Source of the DNA: Thermoproteota archaeon | GTDB taxonomy: Archaea; Thermoproteota; Thermoprotei_A; Sulfolobales; NBVN01 | Length of the DNA stretch: 64,000 nucleotides | Reading direction: 5' to 3' | Assembly (NCBI GenBank): GCA_030550455.1 | Contig: JAUQPH010000005.1 | Location: 1-64,000 of the forward strand | In this document: piece after piece, positions 1 through 8,970 of the stretch | How the letters are laid out: each line of letters starts with the position of its first letter | Numbering within the stretch: the first letter of the stretch is position 1 | Position numbers and translations under genes: made by a program | The notes under the pieces: model-generated | Database searches by the model: none | What the model was told of the DNA's origin: nothing | Seen by the model: only the letters and a program-made list of their open reading frames with translations

Positions 1-1201
1 GAATCTAAAAGATAGAATTGAAAGCTTATCCCCGCACCGGAACCGAGCCACCCGCCCATCGAGAATCTAAAAGATAGAATTGAAAGTAGCGTTATGGCTT
101 AAGTTAATGCCATTCCTACAGTCCTCCAGGAATCTAAAAGATAGAATTGAAAGGGAGCACGAGGTTCTTGGCGACAAGCTTCACCGCCTTGGTACCCGAA
201 TCTAAAAGATAGAATTGAAAGAGCTCGGTGCTAGAAAGCTACATGTCTTCAGGGTCGTTCCCGCGAATCTAAAAGATAGAATTGAAAGATCGTGACCCCG
301 GGGATGGTGCGGCACGCTACGGCGGAGAGGAATCTAAAAGATAGAATTGAAAGTTGAGAGCTGGCTCCTCAGCTTGACCACCTCGTCCTCCCAGGAATCT
401 AAAAGATAGAATTGAAAGAATATAGTTGGTATCGTATAGAACCTTGAACACCTCCTCGAGAATCTAAAAGATAGAATTGAAAGCTTAGCCCTCCATACCT
501 CGTATAGCGCGAAGAGCTCCAGCGGGAATCTAAAAGATAGAATTGAAAGAATATAGTTGGTATCGTATAGAACCTTGAACACCTCCTCGAGAATCTAAAA
601 GATAGAATTGAAAGCTTAGCCCTCCATACCTCGTATAGCGCGAAGAGCTCCAGCGGGAATCTAAAAGATAGAATTGAAAGCCTCGAACTCCCGCTGAGTG
701 ACCAGAGACAGTAGCTTCACCAGAATCTAAAAGATAGAATTGAAAGCCTCTCTGGCGTCGAAGTCATCCCCCTGTATGGTGTAGAGAATCTAAAAGATAG
801 AATTGAAAGGTTTGTTCCGGAGGTCTGCTGTAGTGTGACCTTTATGCCGTAGAATCTAAAAGATAGAATTGAAAGTGTCCAGCCTCACCCCCTTCACCCT
901 CACGAACCTGACGAAGAATCTAAAAGATAGAATTGAAAGATCGGGGGATTGACTCCATACTACCCCCACCATAATAGAATTTCGAATCTAAAAGATAGAA
1001 TTGAAAGGAAATGCGTTAAGTTTAGAGAGAAAATCGATGAAGTGATGAAGAATCTAAAAGATAGAATTGAAAGTTTTTTCTTAGATCATTTGATAATGCT
1101 TTTACTACTTTATCGAATCTAAAAGATAGAATTGAAAGCCTTCCTCCTCCCGCTAGCTACGTCCGCTAGAACCGCTTGAATCTAAAAGATAGAATTGGGT
1201 G
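1..1201 (+). CRISPR. CRISPR array, leader-distal part (19 repeats, 18 spacers)
   Basis: A 24-nt repeat, beginning GAATCTAAAAGATAG and ending AATTGAAAG, starts at 1, 63, 130, 198, 265, 330, 395, 460, 526, 591, 657, 723, 786, 852, 916, 984, 1050, 1115 and 1178. Spacers are 38-44 nt. The last repeat (1178) keeps only its first 20 nt and then diverges, which marks it as the leader-distal end. The array therefore reads left to right and its leader lies beyond position 1. The 3' ATTGAAAG is the usual 8-nt crRNA handle of crenarchaeal type I-A/III systems (family knowledge). No intact cas gene is in the window. The unit 419-549 is repeated exactly as 550-680. The two oldest complete spacers before the last (1008-1049, 1074-1114) are AT-rich, unlike most others. 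Confidence 0.98.
419..680 (+). repeat. Exact tandem duplication of two spacer-repeat units
   Basis: Spacer A (419-459) and spacer B (484-525), each followed by a repeat, recur without change as 550-590 and 615-656. The duplicated block is 131 bp. This probably arose by recombination or replication slippage between repeats rather than by new acquisition, because both order and sequence are kept. Confidence 0.97.
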
Positions 1202-2140
1202 ACTCATGCTACTTGTTTGTTTATCTGTCCTGAGTGTGGCTATCTTATGGTGGTAGTGTCTTCTTATAGATGTGATGTGTAGTGCGTTGTTTAACGTGTT
1301 GTATGGAACAGTATGCTTAGACTAATAGCCTGCAGTAATACCATAATACCGCAGCATGCATCGAGTGGGGTGGGTATTGAGCTAGGGTGAGGGTCCGCGA
1401 TCTCAGACTTCCTGCTTCCCTCGATGGGGGTCTTATCGACCACGTTCTAAGTTACGTAATGCTTAAAATAGGGGGTACGTTGGTGTATTTACTCTCTGTG
1501 TTGTTAGAGAGACCTCGAGTAAAGTTGTTGAGGTTGTTACGTCGTACTCTACTGAGTGGTTCAAGAGGGGTGCCGCATTCACTATCATACTAGAGCTAGA
1601 GAATTTAGAACCCGGTGTAGTAGGTACTTCTACACTAAGTTCGCAGCAGATAGCGCGAGAAGCCTGTAGAGACACTAGAGTTATAAGTTGCGAATAAGAA
1701 ACAGAAAGGGAGAGCAGTGAGTAGGTCTAGAGCTAAGAGAACTAGGTGCAGACCCCGAAGGAAGAGGAAGAAGAGAGATTACGAAAAAGACTTCTTCAGG
1801 TATCTAGCCTTCGCCTATGCCTTCGGTCTGCTTTAGCACCGTAAAATTCTAGCCTGAGGATATTCCGTTACGAGATAGAGAAGTCCGTCAAGTTTTGAAA
1901 ATCGAGTGAACAACCGCAAGCAGACAACTACAGAGAACTAAGTTAATCCACACATCAGCGATTTTACACCAGTGCTACGCTACCAACCACACAGCTTGAC
2001 GCACTTATGAAATAAGTGAAAGTAAGTGAACAACACCCCTCTTCGCCACCAGCTCCAGCTGCCTTTCAATACTCTCGAGTAAAGTTACGGTAGCTAAGAA
2101 AACTAAAAAATACGTAGTGAAATGCTAAATGTACTAAGGT
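1202..2140. other. Decayed sequence downstream of the CRISPR array, no intact gene
   Basis: No convincing full-length gene is present. Short protein-like stretches occur between stops. One at about 1228-1295 (+) contains CPECGYL followed by a further Cys, like half a zinc ribbon. Another at about 1462-1695 (+) reads ...EWFKRGAAFTIILELENLE... with no start codon. I read these as remnants of degraded genes. Confidence 0.5.
1717..1836 (+). CDS. Possible small basic protein (39 aa)
   Basis: A GTG-started ORF of 39 codons lies behind a purine-rich AAAGGGAGAG stretch that could act as a ribosome binding site. The product starts with a run of Arg and Lys (RSRAKRTRCRPRRKRKKRD) and ends with a short aromatic, hydrophobic tail. 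I do not recognise it. The region is decayed, so this may be chance; the basic N-terminus and plausible RBS are the only support. Confidence 0.25.
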   Translation: MSRSRAKRTRCRPRRKRKKRDYEKDFFRYLAFAYAFGLL

Positions 2141-2149
2141 TACTGAGGA

Positions 2150-2963
2150 GATGAGTGCTTTGCTCTTGCGGAATCAAGTTTCTCCACCTATAAGCTGGTG
2201 AAATCCCTACTGAAGGAAAGCAAACTGCGTCCCAAATCCTCCTTCTAGAAGGCTTAGGGTAACACCCCTAAGATTATCTACAAGACCTACCCTACATCGA
2301 GAGAGCTGGAAATGAAAGGCTGTACGTAAAGTAGTTCATCGAATTAGTCACGCAGTTAACCTCACGATTAACGAGGTAAGCAGTGCCATCTACGACACCA
2401 GCAGCCTCCACTGCTACGGGATAAGACTCATCGAAGTCATGCTTGTTCCCGTAGGGACCATAAACATAGTAAAAGAAGCTAAGAAAGCGAGCATGATCTT
2501 ACGAAGTTGAGTAAGATAGGAGTGGTCTTCTAGTCGCTCACACTAATGAGAGATCTATCCATAGTTAGAAAACGTAGTCTCTAACGCCTAAACCAATGAA
2601 CACATTCTCCACACCAGCCTACGTGAACCTCTACATCGCAGGTAGGCTCAAGCAGAAACACTTATAAGGACATCGATAGTACTCCACAGATCACACAGTG
2701 AGCCTTATACTATCAACAGAACAGCTAAGGTGTTCAAAATAAGGTATAGCAAAGATAAGAAACCCACACCAGCGCTGATAGGGTACGTAAACCTATACCT
2801 CAACAAATACTACCTAGACCTGTACATAGCCAAGGGCGTGGACACAGGAACACTACAGGAAGAAACACTTGCGACAACACTCGCACTAGGAATAGGAACA
2901 TCGAGAACAACAGGCTTCGAACACACCAAAATAACAACACCGACATCCGAGGTTCAGCTCTGA
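2150..2963 (+). pseudogene. Broken cas6-like CRISPR endoribonuclease gene
   Basis: Pieces of one protein are readable in order but in different frames with stops between them: an N-terminal FSTYKLVKSLLKESK segment (2175-2240), an internal segment with IRLIEVMLVPVGTINIV (about 2345-2510), LTLMRDLSIVRKRS (about 2540-2580), an AYVNLYIAG piece (about 2618-2645), and a C-terminal ORF (2730-2963) with GYVNLYLN and LGIGTSRTTGFEH. The last matches the Gly-rich loop of Cas6 near its C-terminus, with Glu replacing the usual second Gly of GFG. Cas6 cuts CRISPR transcripts in the repeat, so its position near the array fits. The gene is certainly not functional as read. The 3' end runs into a dispersed repeat at 2951. 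Assignment to Cas6 is by motif memory, not by search. Confidence 0.6.
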
Positions 2964-3200
2964 TACAGGTTTATATCGGTTGACTTCATCGCCTCATCTC
3001 TGTTTCCCCACGCATTGGTCTTGGGTCTGCGTTACTTTTGGGAGCGTTCAGGATGACCCCAGGCACATCACATCTTGAGTTCCTCGGGGAGAGCTGTCAT
3101 CTCGAGTCTCATAACGGCTCTCAACCCTACATCGAGATGCATCCACGTACCGCTACGCATAGAGTATTTATAAGCGTTTCTATCCATATCAACGAATGTG
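2951..3200 (-). mobile_element. Dispersed structured repeat, family A copy 1 (tnpB-end-like)
   Basis: This is about 250 bp and shares blocks with 60080-60315, 43716-43833, 13966-14214 (inverted) and 24330-24540 (inverted). Read on the minus strand it has a TATA-like TTATAAATA (3164-3176), a GAGAGC/GCTCTC inverted pair, a short open tail VILNAPK...MRGETEMRR-stop, and a conserved end AGAGCTGAAC. The tail coding and conserved end resemble the 3' end of IS200/IS605-family tnpB genes. The plus strand also has a TATA-like GGTTTATAT, so the transcribed strand is not settled. It sits against the 3' end of the cas6 remnant. Confidence 0.55.
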
Positions 3201-3229
3201 AGGCATGCACCTATGACCCGGCATCCGGC

Positions 3230-3487
3230 TCCTGACGAGGTTCAATGGGTTTTCCGAAACCAACCATGAAAACTTATAAAAACCCGAAATAGAAGAAAGA
3301 ACGAAGCAATCAAATACTGAAAGATTTAGCTAGAGTATGAGCGTGTATGAGCAAGTTTGAGTTAGAAGAAGAGCTGGATATTGCCTATTGAATTCTATCA
3401 TTTAGAGTCTACAAATATAAATTTATTTTCAATGAATAAATTAAGAGAATTTTTAGAAGAGAGAAGAAAACAGCTGACTATACGCTT
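3230..3487. other. AT-rich intergenic stretch
   Basis: About 260 bp between the repeat and the AT-rich island gene. It holds AT-rich TATA-like words (for example CTTATAAAAACC near 3272-3283 and ATAAATTTATT near 3416-3426) but no gene I can support. A 22-codon ORF starting near 3431 is probably chance. Confidence 0.4.
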
Positions 3488-3589
3488 ATGGAACCTGTAA
3501 GCATAGATAATCAATTAGCTATACTCTATATTTTACTTGCAATGAAGGAAATGTATTGGGATCAAGATGGATTTGTGTGGAATAAGTAG
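3488..3589 (+). CDS. Possible small ORF overlapping the start of the large surface protein gene (33 aa)
   Basis: An ATG-started frame encodes MEPVSIDNQLAILYILL and ends in WNK-stop, 22 bp inside the next gene. It has the same AT-rich codon use as its neighbour. It could be a leader peptide, the end of a truncated gene, or chance. I do not recognise it. Confidence 0.25.
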   Translation: MEPVSIDNQLAILYILLAMKEMYWDQDGFVWNK

Positions 3590-5786
3590 AAATAGAAAAA
3601 TTGCTTTAGCCCTATTGACTTTAGGAGCAATAATTATAACAGCAGCCTTATTGTACAATTTAAGCCAACATAAAGAAGAACCTGGACCTAAGCTTGACCT
3701 AGAGGCACCGGAAATAAAATCTATAGAGTATAAAGAAAAATTAGGTAAAGGAGAATATCAAAAAATTTCTATTTTAGTCAATGAAAAAAATCCTTCCGAC
3801 TTTGCAATCTTAAATTTAAACAAAACTTCAATTGAACTACCTCTAGTAAAAGATTATGGCAATGGAACGGTTGTTTATGAAAAAGGCTTTGATCCTTCTT
3901 CTATTTCAAATGAAGAAGGAAAATTGATTGGCTATGTTATCGTTTCAGATAAGTTTGGAAATAAAATAGAAAAAGAAATAAGCTTTTATTCTAACTTAGA
4001 AGCACCGGAAATAAGAAATTTAAATATAGAAAAAATTTCCTTGGGCGAGTACAAAATTTCTGCTGAAATATTAGATGATAGCCCAATAGAAGCTTACATT
4101 GAATTATTAAACGGAACAAAAATACCTTTAATTAAGTATGATAACAAATATCATGCAAATATTTCAACTTTACAAGATCTAGAATTTTCAATTAAAGCGA
4201 AAGATAGATACAATTTAACTTCTTCTTTAAAAGGAGAAATTAAGCTCTCTTTAAGAGATAAGTTTGAAGCATGGCTTCCTCCTGAATTCGATAAAAAACT
4301 TTGTTTGAATCTTTTTGATTCAAGTAAACTTGTTAGAGAAATTTTTGAAAATGGAAAATTAAACGAACTAATAAAAATACTTAGAATTGCCAACTTGAAT
4401 GGAAGTGCAATTCCAAAAAACTTAGCGTACCAGCTTTTGGATCAAATAGAAAGAGATTACAGAATTTTTAGCAAAATACCAATCGCCTCAAAAACTTTTG
4501 ACCTTATAGAAAAAATTGGAATCTATAACTTAAAAAATAGAGGAAGTATTTATATACCTGGAAATTTCTCCGCAGCTTTATGGAGAGGATTACCCGAAGA
4601 CTTAGAAGCCTTTTCTTATTTGCTTAAGACTGATGAAGCTAGTCCAGAAGTTAGCCAAGAGCTTTTTAACTTCCTTCCCATTTGGATAAGGGGAAAAGAA
4701 TACAACGTTAAATTATGGGACGACGAAAATGAAATACCAATATTAATTTACACGCTTGGAATTGATTTAAAACAAAGTCCCTATTTAATAGATTACCTTA
4801 AAAGTCCTCATTCAAATCCAGAATTTATTCAAGGATTGCATAGACAAAGGAATTTTATTTTGTACGATATTCTGGGATTTGATCCTGCAAATCAAACTGT
4901 AAGATTAATTTATGTTAAGCCAGATATGGACTATTATTTCCTATTCTTACCAACAAAAAAGATTGTGGTAAATGGAACAGAAATAACTTTTCCTTTATTA
5001 CCTTTACTCAATAGAACAAAGATGAAAGAGTGGTTTCCTTCAATGGAAGATAGAATGATAATATATGCTTGCCAATATCATCACAAGTTTACTGAATTTA
5101 ATGCAAAAACTGGAGAAAATAGATGGCTTGGCTCAGGTGATATGCCATGGTCAGTTGAATATGGAAGAAAAACTTTGTTGGATAATCTAAACTTAGTATG
5201 GAATGGAGGAAAATGGGGAAGATTCGAAGGAAAACTTATTGATAGAATAATAAAAGCTTATACTGATAAAGAATGGAAAAGCTATGAACCGAAAGAAATT
5301 CCATGGTTTTGGGCATGGGAAATGAGTGATTATGAAATTGGAAGAGAGATGTGGATTAATAGGATAGATATAAGTCAAATATATCCTGATTTCAAAAACA
5401 CGGCAATAGAGTTTCTAGCCAATTATGATCCAAAACTTGCAAGCGATGTGATAACAGATTTGGGTTTAAGATTTTCTGGTGGTTTAGTTCACCTAGATGG
5501 TAAAGCTAAAATACACATTCCTCATCAGTATTATCCCTATTTATATATATTGTATGCAAAAGCCTTAGGTTATGCTGGAACAGAAATTTTAGTTAAGGAT
5601 CCTTCTAACCCATTTTACCATGAAGCAATGGCTGGAGTGGTTCCTAAGTACTTACTTGATTCACTCCCAGCTGGAAGATATGCTCCTGGAAAAATGATTC
5701 ATGAATTTATCTATGGTTATGATACTTCAGGGAGACCATTAAAATTCATAGCTATATTACCCACAAAGCAAGATATAGATTTCTAA
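3567..5786 (+). CDS. Large predicted surface-anchored protein of unknown function, AT-rich
   Basis: A 739-aa protein with one N-terminal membrane segment (about residues 11-30, LALLTLGAIIITAALL) after a short positive stretch, so it is probably exported and anchored by its N-terminus. Residues 45-225 look like two beta-rich, Ig-like repeats, each opening with an LEAPEI motif (LEAPEIKS and LEAPEIRN). The rest is a large mixed domain with many aromatic residues and several N-glycosylation sequons (NLT, NGT, NKT). I see no catalytic motif I can name. Base composition is much more AT-rich than the flanking genes, with heavy use of AAA, ATA, GAA and TTA, so it was probably acquired from a low-GC source. 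Its 3' end faces the cysteine-rich gene on the other strand. Confidence 0.85.
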   Translation: MDLCGISRNRKIALALLTLGAIIITAALLYNLSQHKEEPGPKLDLEAPEIKSIEYKEKLGKGEYQKISILVNEKNPSDFAILNLNKTSIELPLVKDYGNGTVVYEKGFDPSSISNEEGKLIGYVIVSDKFGNKIEKEISFYSNLEAPEIRNLNIEKISLGEYKISAEILDDSPIEAYIELLNGTKIPLIKYDNKYHANISTLQDLEFSIKAKDRYNLTSSLKGEIKLSLRDKFEAWLPPEFDKKLCLNLFDSSKLVREIFENGKLNELIKILRIANLNGSAIPKNLAYQLLDQIERDYRIFSKIPIASKTFDLIEKIGIYNLKNRGSIYIPGNFSAALWRGLPEDLEAFSYLLKTDEASPEVSQELFNFLPIWIRGKEYNVKLWDDENEIPILIYTLGIDLKQSPYLIDYLKSPHSNPEFIQGLHRQRNFILYDILGFDPANQTVRLIYVKPDMDYYFLFLPTKKIVVNGTEITFPLLPLLNRTKMKEWFPSMEDRMIIYACQYHHKFTEFNAKTGENRWLGSGDMPWSVEYGRKTLLDNLNLVWNGGKWGRFEGKLIDRIIKAYTDKEWKSYEPKEIPWFWAWEMSDYEIGREMWINRIDISQIYPDFKNTAIEFLANYDPKLASDVITDLGLRFSGGLVHLDGKAKIHIPHQYYPYLYILYAKALGYAGTEILVKDPSNPFYHEAMAGVVPKYLLDSLPAGRYAPGKMIHEFIYGYDTSGRPLKFIAILPTKQDIDF

Positions 5787-5793
5787 AACTAGT

Positions 5794-6786
5794 TTAAGTG
5801 CACAAATAACTTTTTCCACCATAATAATAAATAGTTCCTTTACTTACACATTCATTATTTGTTCTATCAATCTCATACTTACAACAATACTGATCTTCAC
5901 AGTCAGAACTCTTTTCACAAGGTTTACATTTACACACCCCATTATCACATATTGGTTTTACATTATTAGAACAAGGGGCACAATCTGAAGAGAAATAGCA
6001 GCCCTGGCATATACACGTATAATACTTATTTGTTCCACAATTTTCAATAGCCTTACAAGCTTCAGTTAACGACTCAGAAGCGCTATAATAAGCTCCGACC
6101 ACGCTACACCATTCACCGATGACCCAACAAGAACACCATTTCCAATTTCCATTATCACAATATTCTTTACTACATCTTTCACCTGGTCTTGGATTATCAG
6201 CATCTCCAAAATTTCCACTATCAACACATTCACCACGATAATTCACACATTGTCCTGGCTTACAAACATTTATACATCTATAATTTGATGTATTACATAT
6301 TTGTCCTGAAGGACAATCTGAATCGGAGCAGCAAAAACCAGATGGTTTGCTATCTTTCCATACCCATTTTGATGACTCATAAACACAATAGTAGGTTGTT
6401 CCACCACAATCAATACTCTTCCCGCAATTATTACTATTACACTCATGCGCTGTTCCTCCAACACACCCTAAGTAAGTACAAAGGCTATCCTTGACTAAAT
6501 ATGAAATTCCTACTTGGCATTGTATGTTACAAGTATTAAAACTGCATTTACCATTACTACAAGTGGATAAATAATAGCAAGTACTTCCATCTAAATAGTA
6601 GGAACAACAATCGCTACTACTTTGACAACTACCACCCTGAGGCTTACAGGAGCAACAAGAACAATAAACACCATTAAAGCAATAATGGTCATCACAACTG
6701 CTCTCATATGTTCACTTGGGCACGCAGTTCCTCCATATATGCTAATTGCGAAGCAACTCTCTACTAAAGAACAACAAACACCCTTT
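5794..6786 (-). pseudogene. Cysteine-rich protein gene, frameshifted and lacking a clear start
   Basis: The ORF track gives 150 codons from a GTG at 6246, but the same frame stays open upstream to a TGA at 6712-6714 without any ATG, GTG or TTG. All of it encodes the same kind of sequence: about one Cys in eight residues, with CC and CxC pairs (for example SSDCCSYYLDGSTCYY and SSDCAPCSN). Beyond the stop, a shifted frame (up to 6786) continues with KGVCCSLVESCFAISIYGG. I conclude the gene lost its N-terminus and is broken by a frameshift near 6710. The intact protein would be a secreted disulfide-rich repeat protein. Composition is AT-rich like the preceding gene. Sequencing error at 6710 is possible but would not supply a start. 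Confidence 0.65.
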
Positions 6787-6839
6787 CAGTCCTTTCTGAT
6801 TGCTTCACCAGTGTTCTCTACACGCTAACTAGGAGCTCA

Positions 6840-7352
6840 AACTTGGTAGACCTTCAAGTTTTTCTAATTGTTTCCTGTAATTCTTGTCTCGGAAATCTAT
6901 TAGCTCCCTTTAGATGCGGGATGATTCACGGTATCCATTCCTTCACTTTTTATAGCTTTAAACATAGGTCCTCCAGCACATATTTTCTCAATCCTAGTAC
7001 TTATGTAACTATGATCTCTTAAGAGATTTAGGGGATAGTCTTTGTCTACCCTGCGTCTATGTTGTGTTTCTTCCTTATTTTCTCTAATATCGAGAGTGGG
7101 ATTCTAACCGTGATTCCCGTTCTCCCATAACTCCTGCCCGTATGTCTAATGTGTCCCTAGTCTCGTACTCCGTCCTCGATAAAGCTAGAGATGTTCGAGG
7201 AGCGTGCCCTCTAGGTGGAAGAGGGAGTAAAGATATACGGCTAGAATTCTGAAGTAGGGACCACTATAGGCATCTTATGAGGTTAGCTATAGACAGCTTA
7301 TCCTCACGTACTTTTCGACGACTTACTTCAGCTTTGGTGCTAGGTCTCTTTT
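6840..7352. other. Decayed intergenic sequence
   Basis: No intact gene. On the minus strand near 7070-7140 a short frame reads YGRTGITVRIPLSILEKI, like the N-terminus of an AbrB- or ribbon-helix-helix-type antitoxin, ending at a stop after about 25 codons. Other frames are closed. I read this as remnants. Confidence 0.35.
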
Positions 7353-7511
7353 TCACTCTACTCCGCTCCCCAGTTCGGTTAGTAGTTCTCTGATCTCCTC
7401 TAAGTAGCTCTGCTCCTCCATCATCCTCCACATGATGTCTGGCGTATTCACTATCGTCACTTCATAGTTTTTCGTGTAATTCCTGTTCGCATCGCTTATG
7501 GTCTGCTCCAT
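7353..7511 (-). CDS. Short ORF, probably the 3' remnant of a longer gene (52 aa)
   Basis: From an ATG at 7511 the frame encodes MEQTISDANRNYTKNYEV and ends in an acidic, Glu- and Leu-rich helix (EEQSYLEEIRELLTELG). The frame continues upstream of the ATG for about a dozen codons with protein-like sequence (LGSRLTPYRS). It is therefore likely the C-terminal end of a truncated gene. I cannot assign a family. Confidence 0.3.
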   Translation of the reverse strand: MEQTISDANRNYTKNYEVTIVNTPDIMWRMMEEQSYLEEIRELLTELGSGVE

Positions 7512-7649
7512 GCTTCGGTAAGGTGTTAGCCGAGAACCCAGGCATCCAGCCCCTAACTAGGTTTCATGAACTTTCCAGACCTGGGTGAAAAGCTTAAAAA
7601 GCTCAGTCAAAGAAGTCACAAGACAGAAAGTAACTAGAAAAGACTGAAA

Positions 7650-7698
7650 GTGATGAAGCTCGAAAGGTCGGAGTGGTGAGGAGCTCGCGCAGGGCTGA
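7650..7698 (+). ncRNA. Possible C/D box sRNA
   Basis: C box GTGATGA (7650-7656), a 12-nt spacer, a poor D' (CGGA), a C'-like GTGGTGA (7673-7679), then CTGA (7695-7698). A TATA-like AAAGCTTAAAAAG lies about 50 bp upstream (7591-7603). The D' box is off consensus and abuts C' without a gap, so this is a weak call. Confidence 0.28.
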
Positions 7699-7939
7699 TG
7701 TGGGTGGTTTGTCGCTTGCTTGGGGATGAGGAGATCTGCCGCTGTTGATGTGTGATGCTTAGAATCCCCGCCTGACCCGGTATGGGTTCTCCTCTAGCTT
7801 AGCCTGGCTTCACTCTTCTTTTCGATTGCTTCTGTGGGGACTGAGTTGGTAGTTTTCTCCTTGTTTTGCTGCTGGCTTGAGTTGGGTTCTTCCGTAGCTT
7901 TTTTGCTTGCTTGGTTTTACTTTGTAGTGGATGTAGGGG

Positions 7940-8860
7940 TTGGATGAGTCGGTAGTTAGGAAGTACCTTACTGCTGGAGATATAGCTGAGAGAGTTAAGC
8001 GTAGAGCTGAGAGAGAGGTTAAGCCTGGAGTGAGGCTTCTGGACTTAGTGTCTACACTAGAGAACTACGTAGTAGAGCTTGGGGGTAGACCTGCCTTCCC
8101 TGTTAACGTCTCAGTTGACCACGAGGCAGCTCACAGGACTCCTTACGCAGATGAGGAGAGTACGATACCGGAAGACGGTGTGGTTAAGGTTGACGTAGGT
8201 GTTCACGTAGATGGGTTTATAGCGGATACAGCTATAACCGTAGCACTCTCAGAGAAGCACAGAGACCTCGTGGAGGCAGCTAGAGAGGCCTTAGAGAAGG
8301 CGTTGAGCTTTGTTAGACCGGGAGTGCGTGCTTCCGAGGTTGGAGCAGTCATAGAGAGAACCGTGCGGAGCAGAGGCTTTAAGGTGGTTAGAAACCTCAG
8401 TGGACACAGTCTAGCTGAGTACACAATACACGCAGGTGAAACGATCCCGAACTACAGAGACCCCCTAAACTTCAGCCGCCTCAAACCCGGAGTAGCGTAC
8501 GCAATAGAGCCTTTCGCAACTACCGGGAGTGGAGTAGTACATAGTGAGAAGAGAGTAAGTATATACGCCGTCAAACCCTCCACAGTCTATAGAAACACCT
8601 CGGAAGAACAGCTCATCGAGGCGATAACCAAGAAGGTTAGAACACTACCCTTTACTGAGAGGTGGTTCCCGGAGCTAGTCGCACTACTCGGACTCGAGAG
8701 ATTCCGAGAGACACTAAAGACGTTAAGCAAGAAGAACTACCTCATATCCTACCCAGTACTAAGCGACACACCCGGAAGCTACGTAGCTCAGTTCGAAGAA
8801 ACCGTTTTAATACTGAGCGACAAGTCGGTAATAGTAACAACAAGCAAGAACACACCATAA
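7940..8860 (+). CDS. map: Methionine aminopeptidase, type II
   Basis: A 306-aa metal-dependent aminopeptidase that removes the initiator Met from new proteins in the cytoplasm. Family ligands are visible: Asp in VKVDVGVHVDG (about residue 85) and ADTA (about 96), His in LSGHSLAEYTIH (about 155), Glu in AIEPFATTG (about 190) and in QFEETVLI (about 287). AAHRTPY matches the substrate-side His region. The length suits archaeal type II enzymes, which have an inserted helical subdomain between the last ligands. The start is TTG at 7940 after a GTAGGGG stretch; no better in-frame start precedes the conserved fold. It stands alone on the plus strand after a decayed region. Confidence 0.95.
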   Translation: MDESVVRKYLTAGDIAERVKRRAEREVKPGVRLLDLVSTLENYVVELGGRPAFPVNVSVDHEAAHRTPYADEESTIPEDGVVKVDVGVHVDGFIADTAITVALSEKHRDLVEAAREALEKALSFVRPGVRASEVGAVIERTVRSRGFKVVRNLSGHSLAEYTIHAGETIPNYRDPLNFSRLKPGVAYAIEPFATTGSGVVHSEKRVSIYAVKPSTVYRNTSEEQLIEAITKKVRTLPFTERWFPELVALLGLERFRETLKTLSKKNYLISYPVLSDTPGSYVAQFEETVLILSDKSVIVTTSKNTP

Positions 8861-8970
8861 ATACAGTTAAACACACTACCAGCAGTAAAACCTAGACCTA
8901 CACGAGAGTAAGTAAGGTAGTACGAACTGCGGAAAGCAGCTGTAGAACCCCTCAAAACCACTACAGATAC

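Noticed and set aside
334-582. ORF of 82 aa inside the CRISPR array
   Set aside because: It is made of repeats and spacers read in one frame; the repeats translate as the recurring LSILSFRF segment.
1387-1675. Track ORFs 1387-1593 (+) and 1463-1675 (-)
   Set aside because: They overlap on opposite strands in decayed DNA and have no recognisable features; the more protein-like frame here is a third one without a start.
3038-3235. 65-aa ORF on the plus strand
   Set aside because: It lies inside repeat family A copy 1; the frame is not kept in copy 3.
6189-6828. Plus-strand ORFs 6189-6494 and 6622-6828, and minus-strand 6270-6464
   Set aside because: They are shadows of the Cys-rich reading frame on the minus strand.
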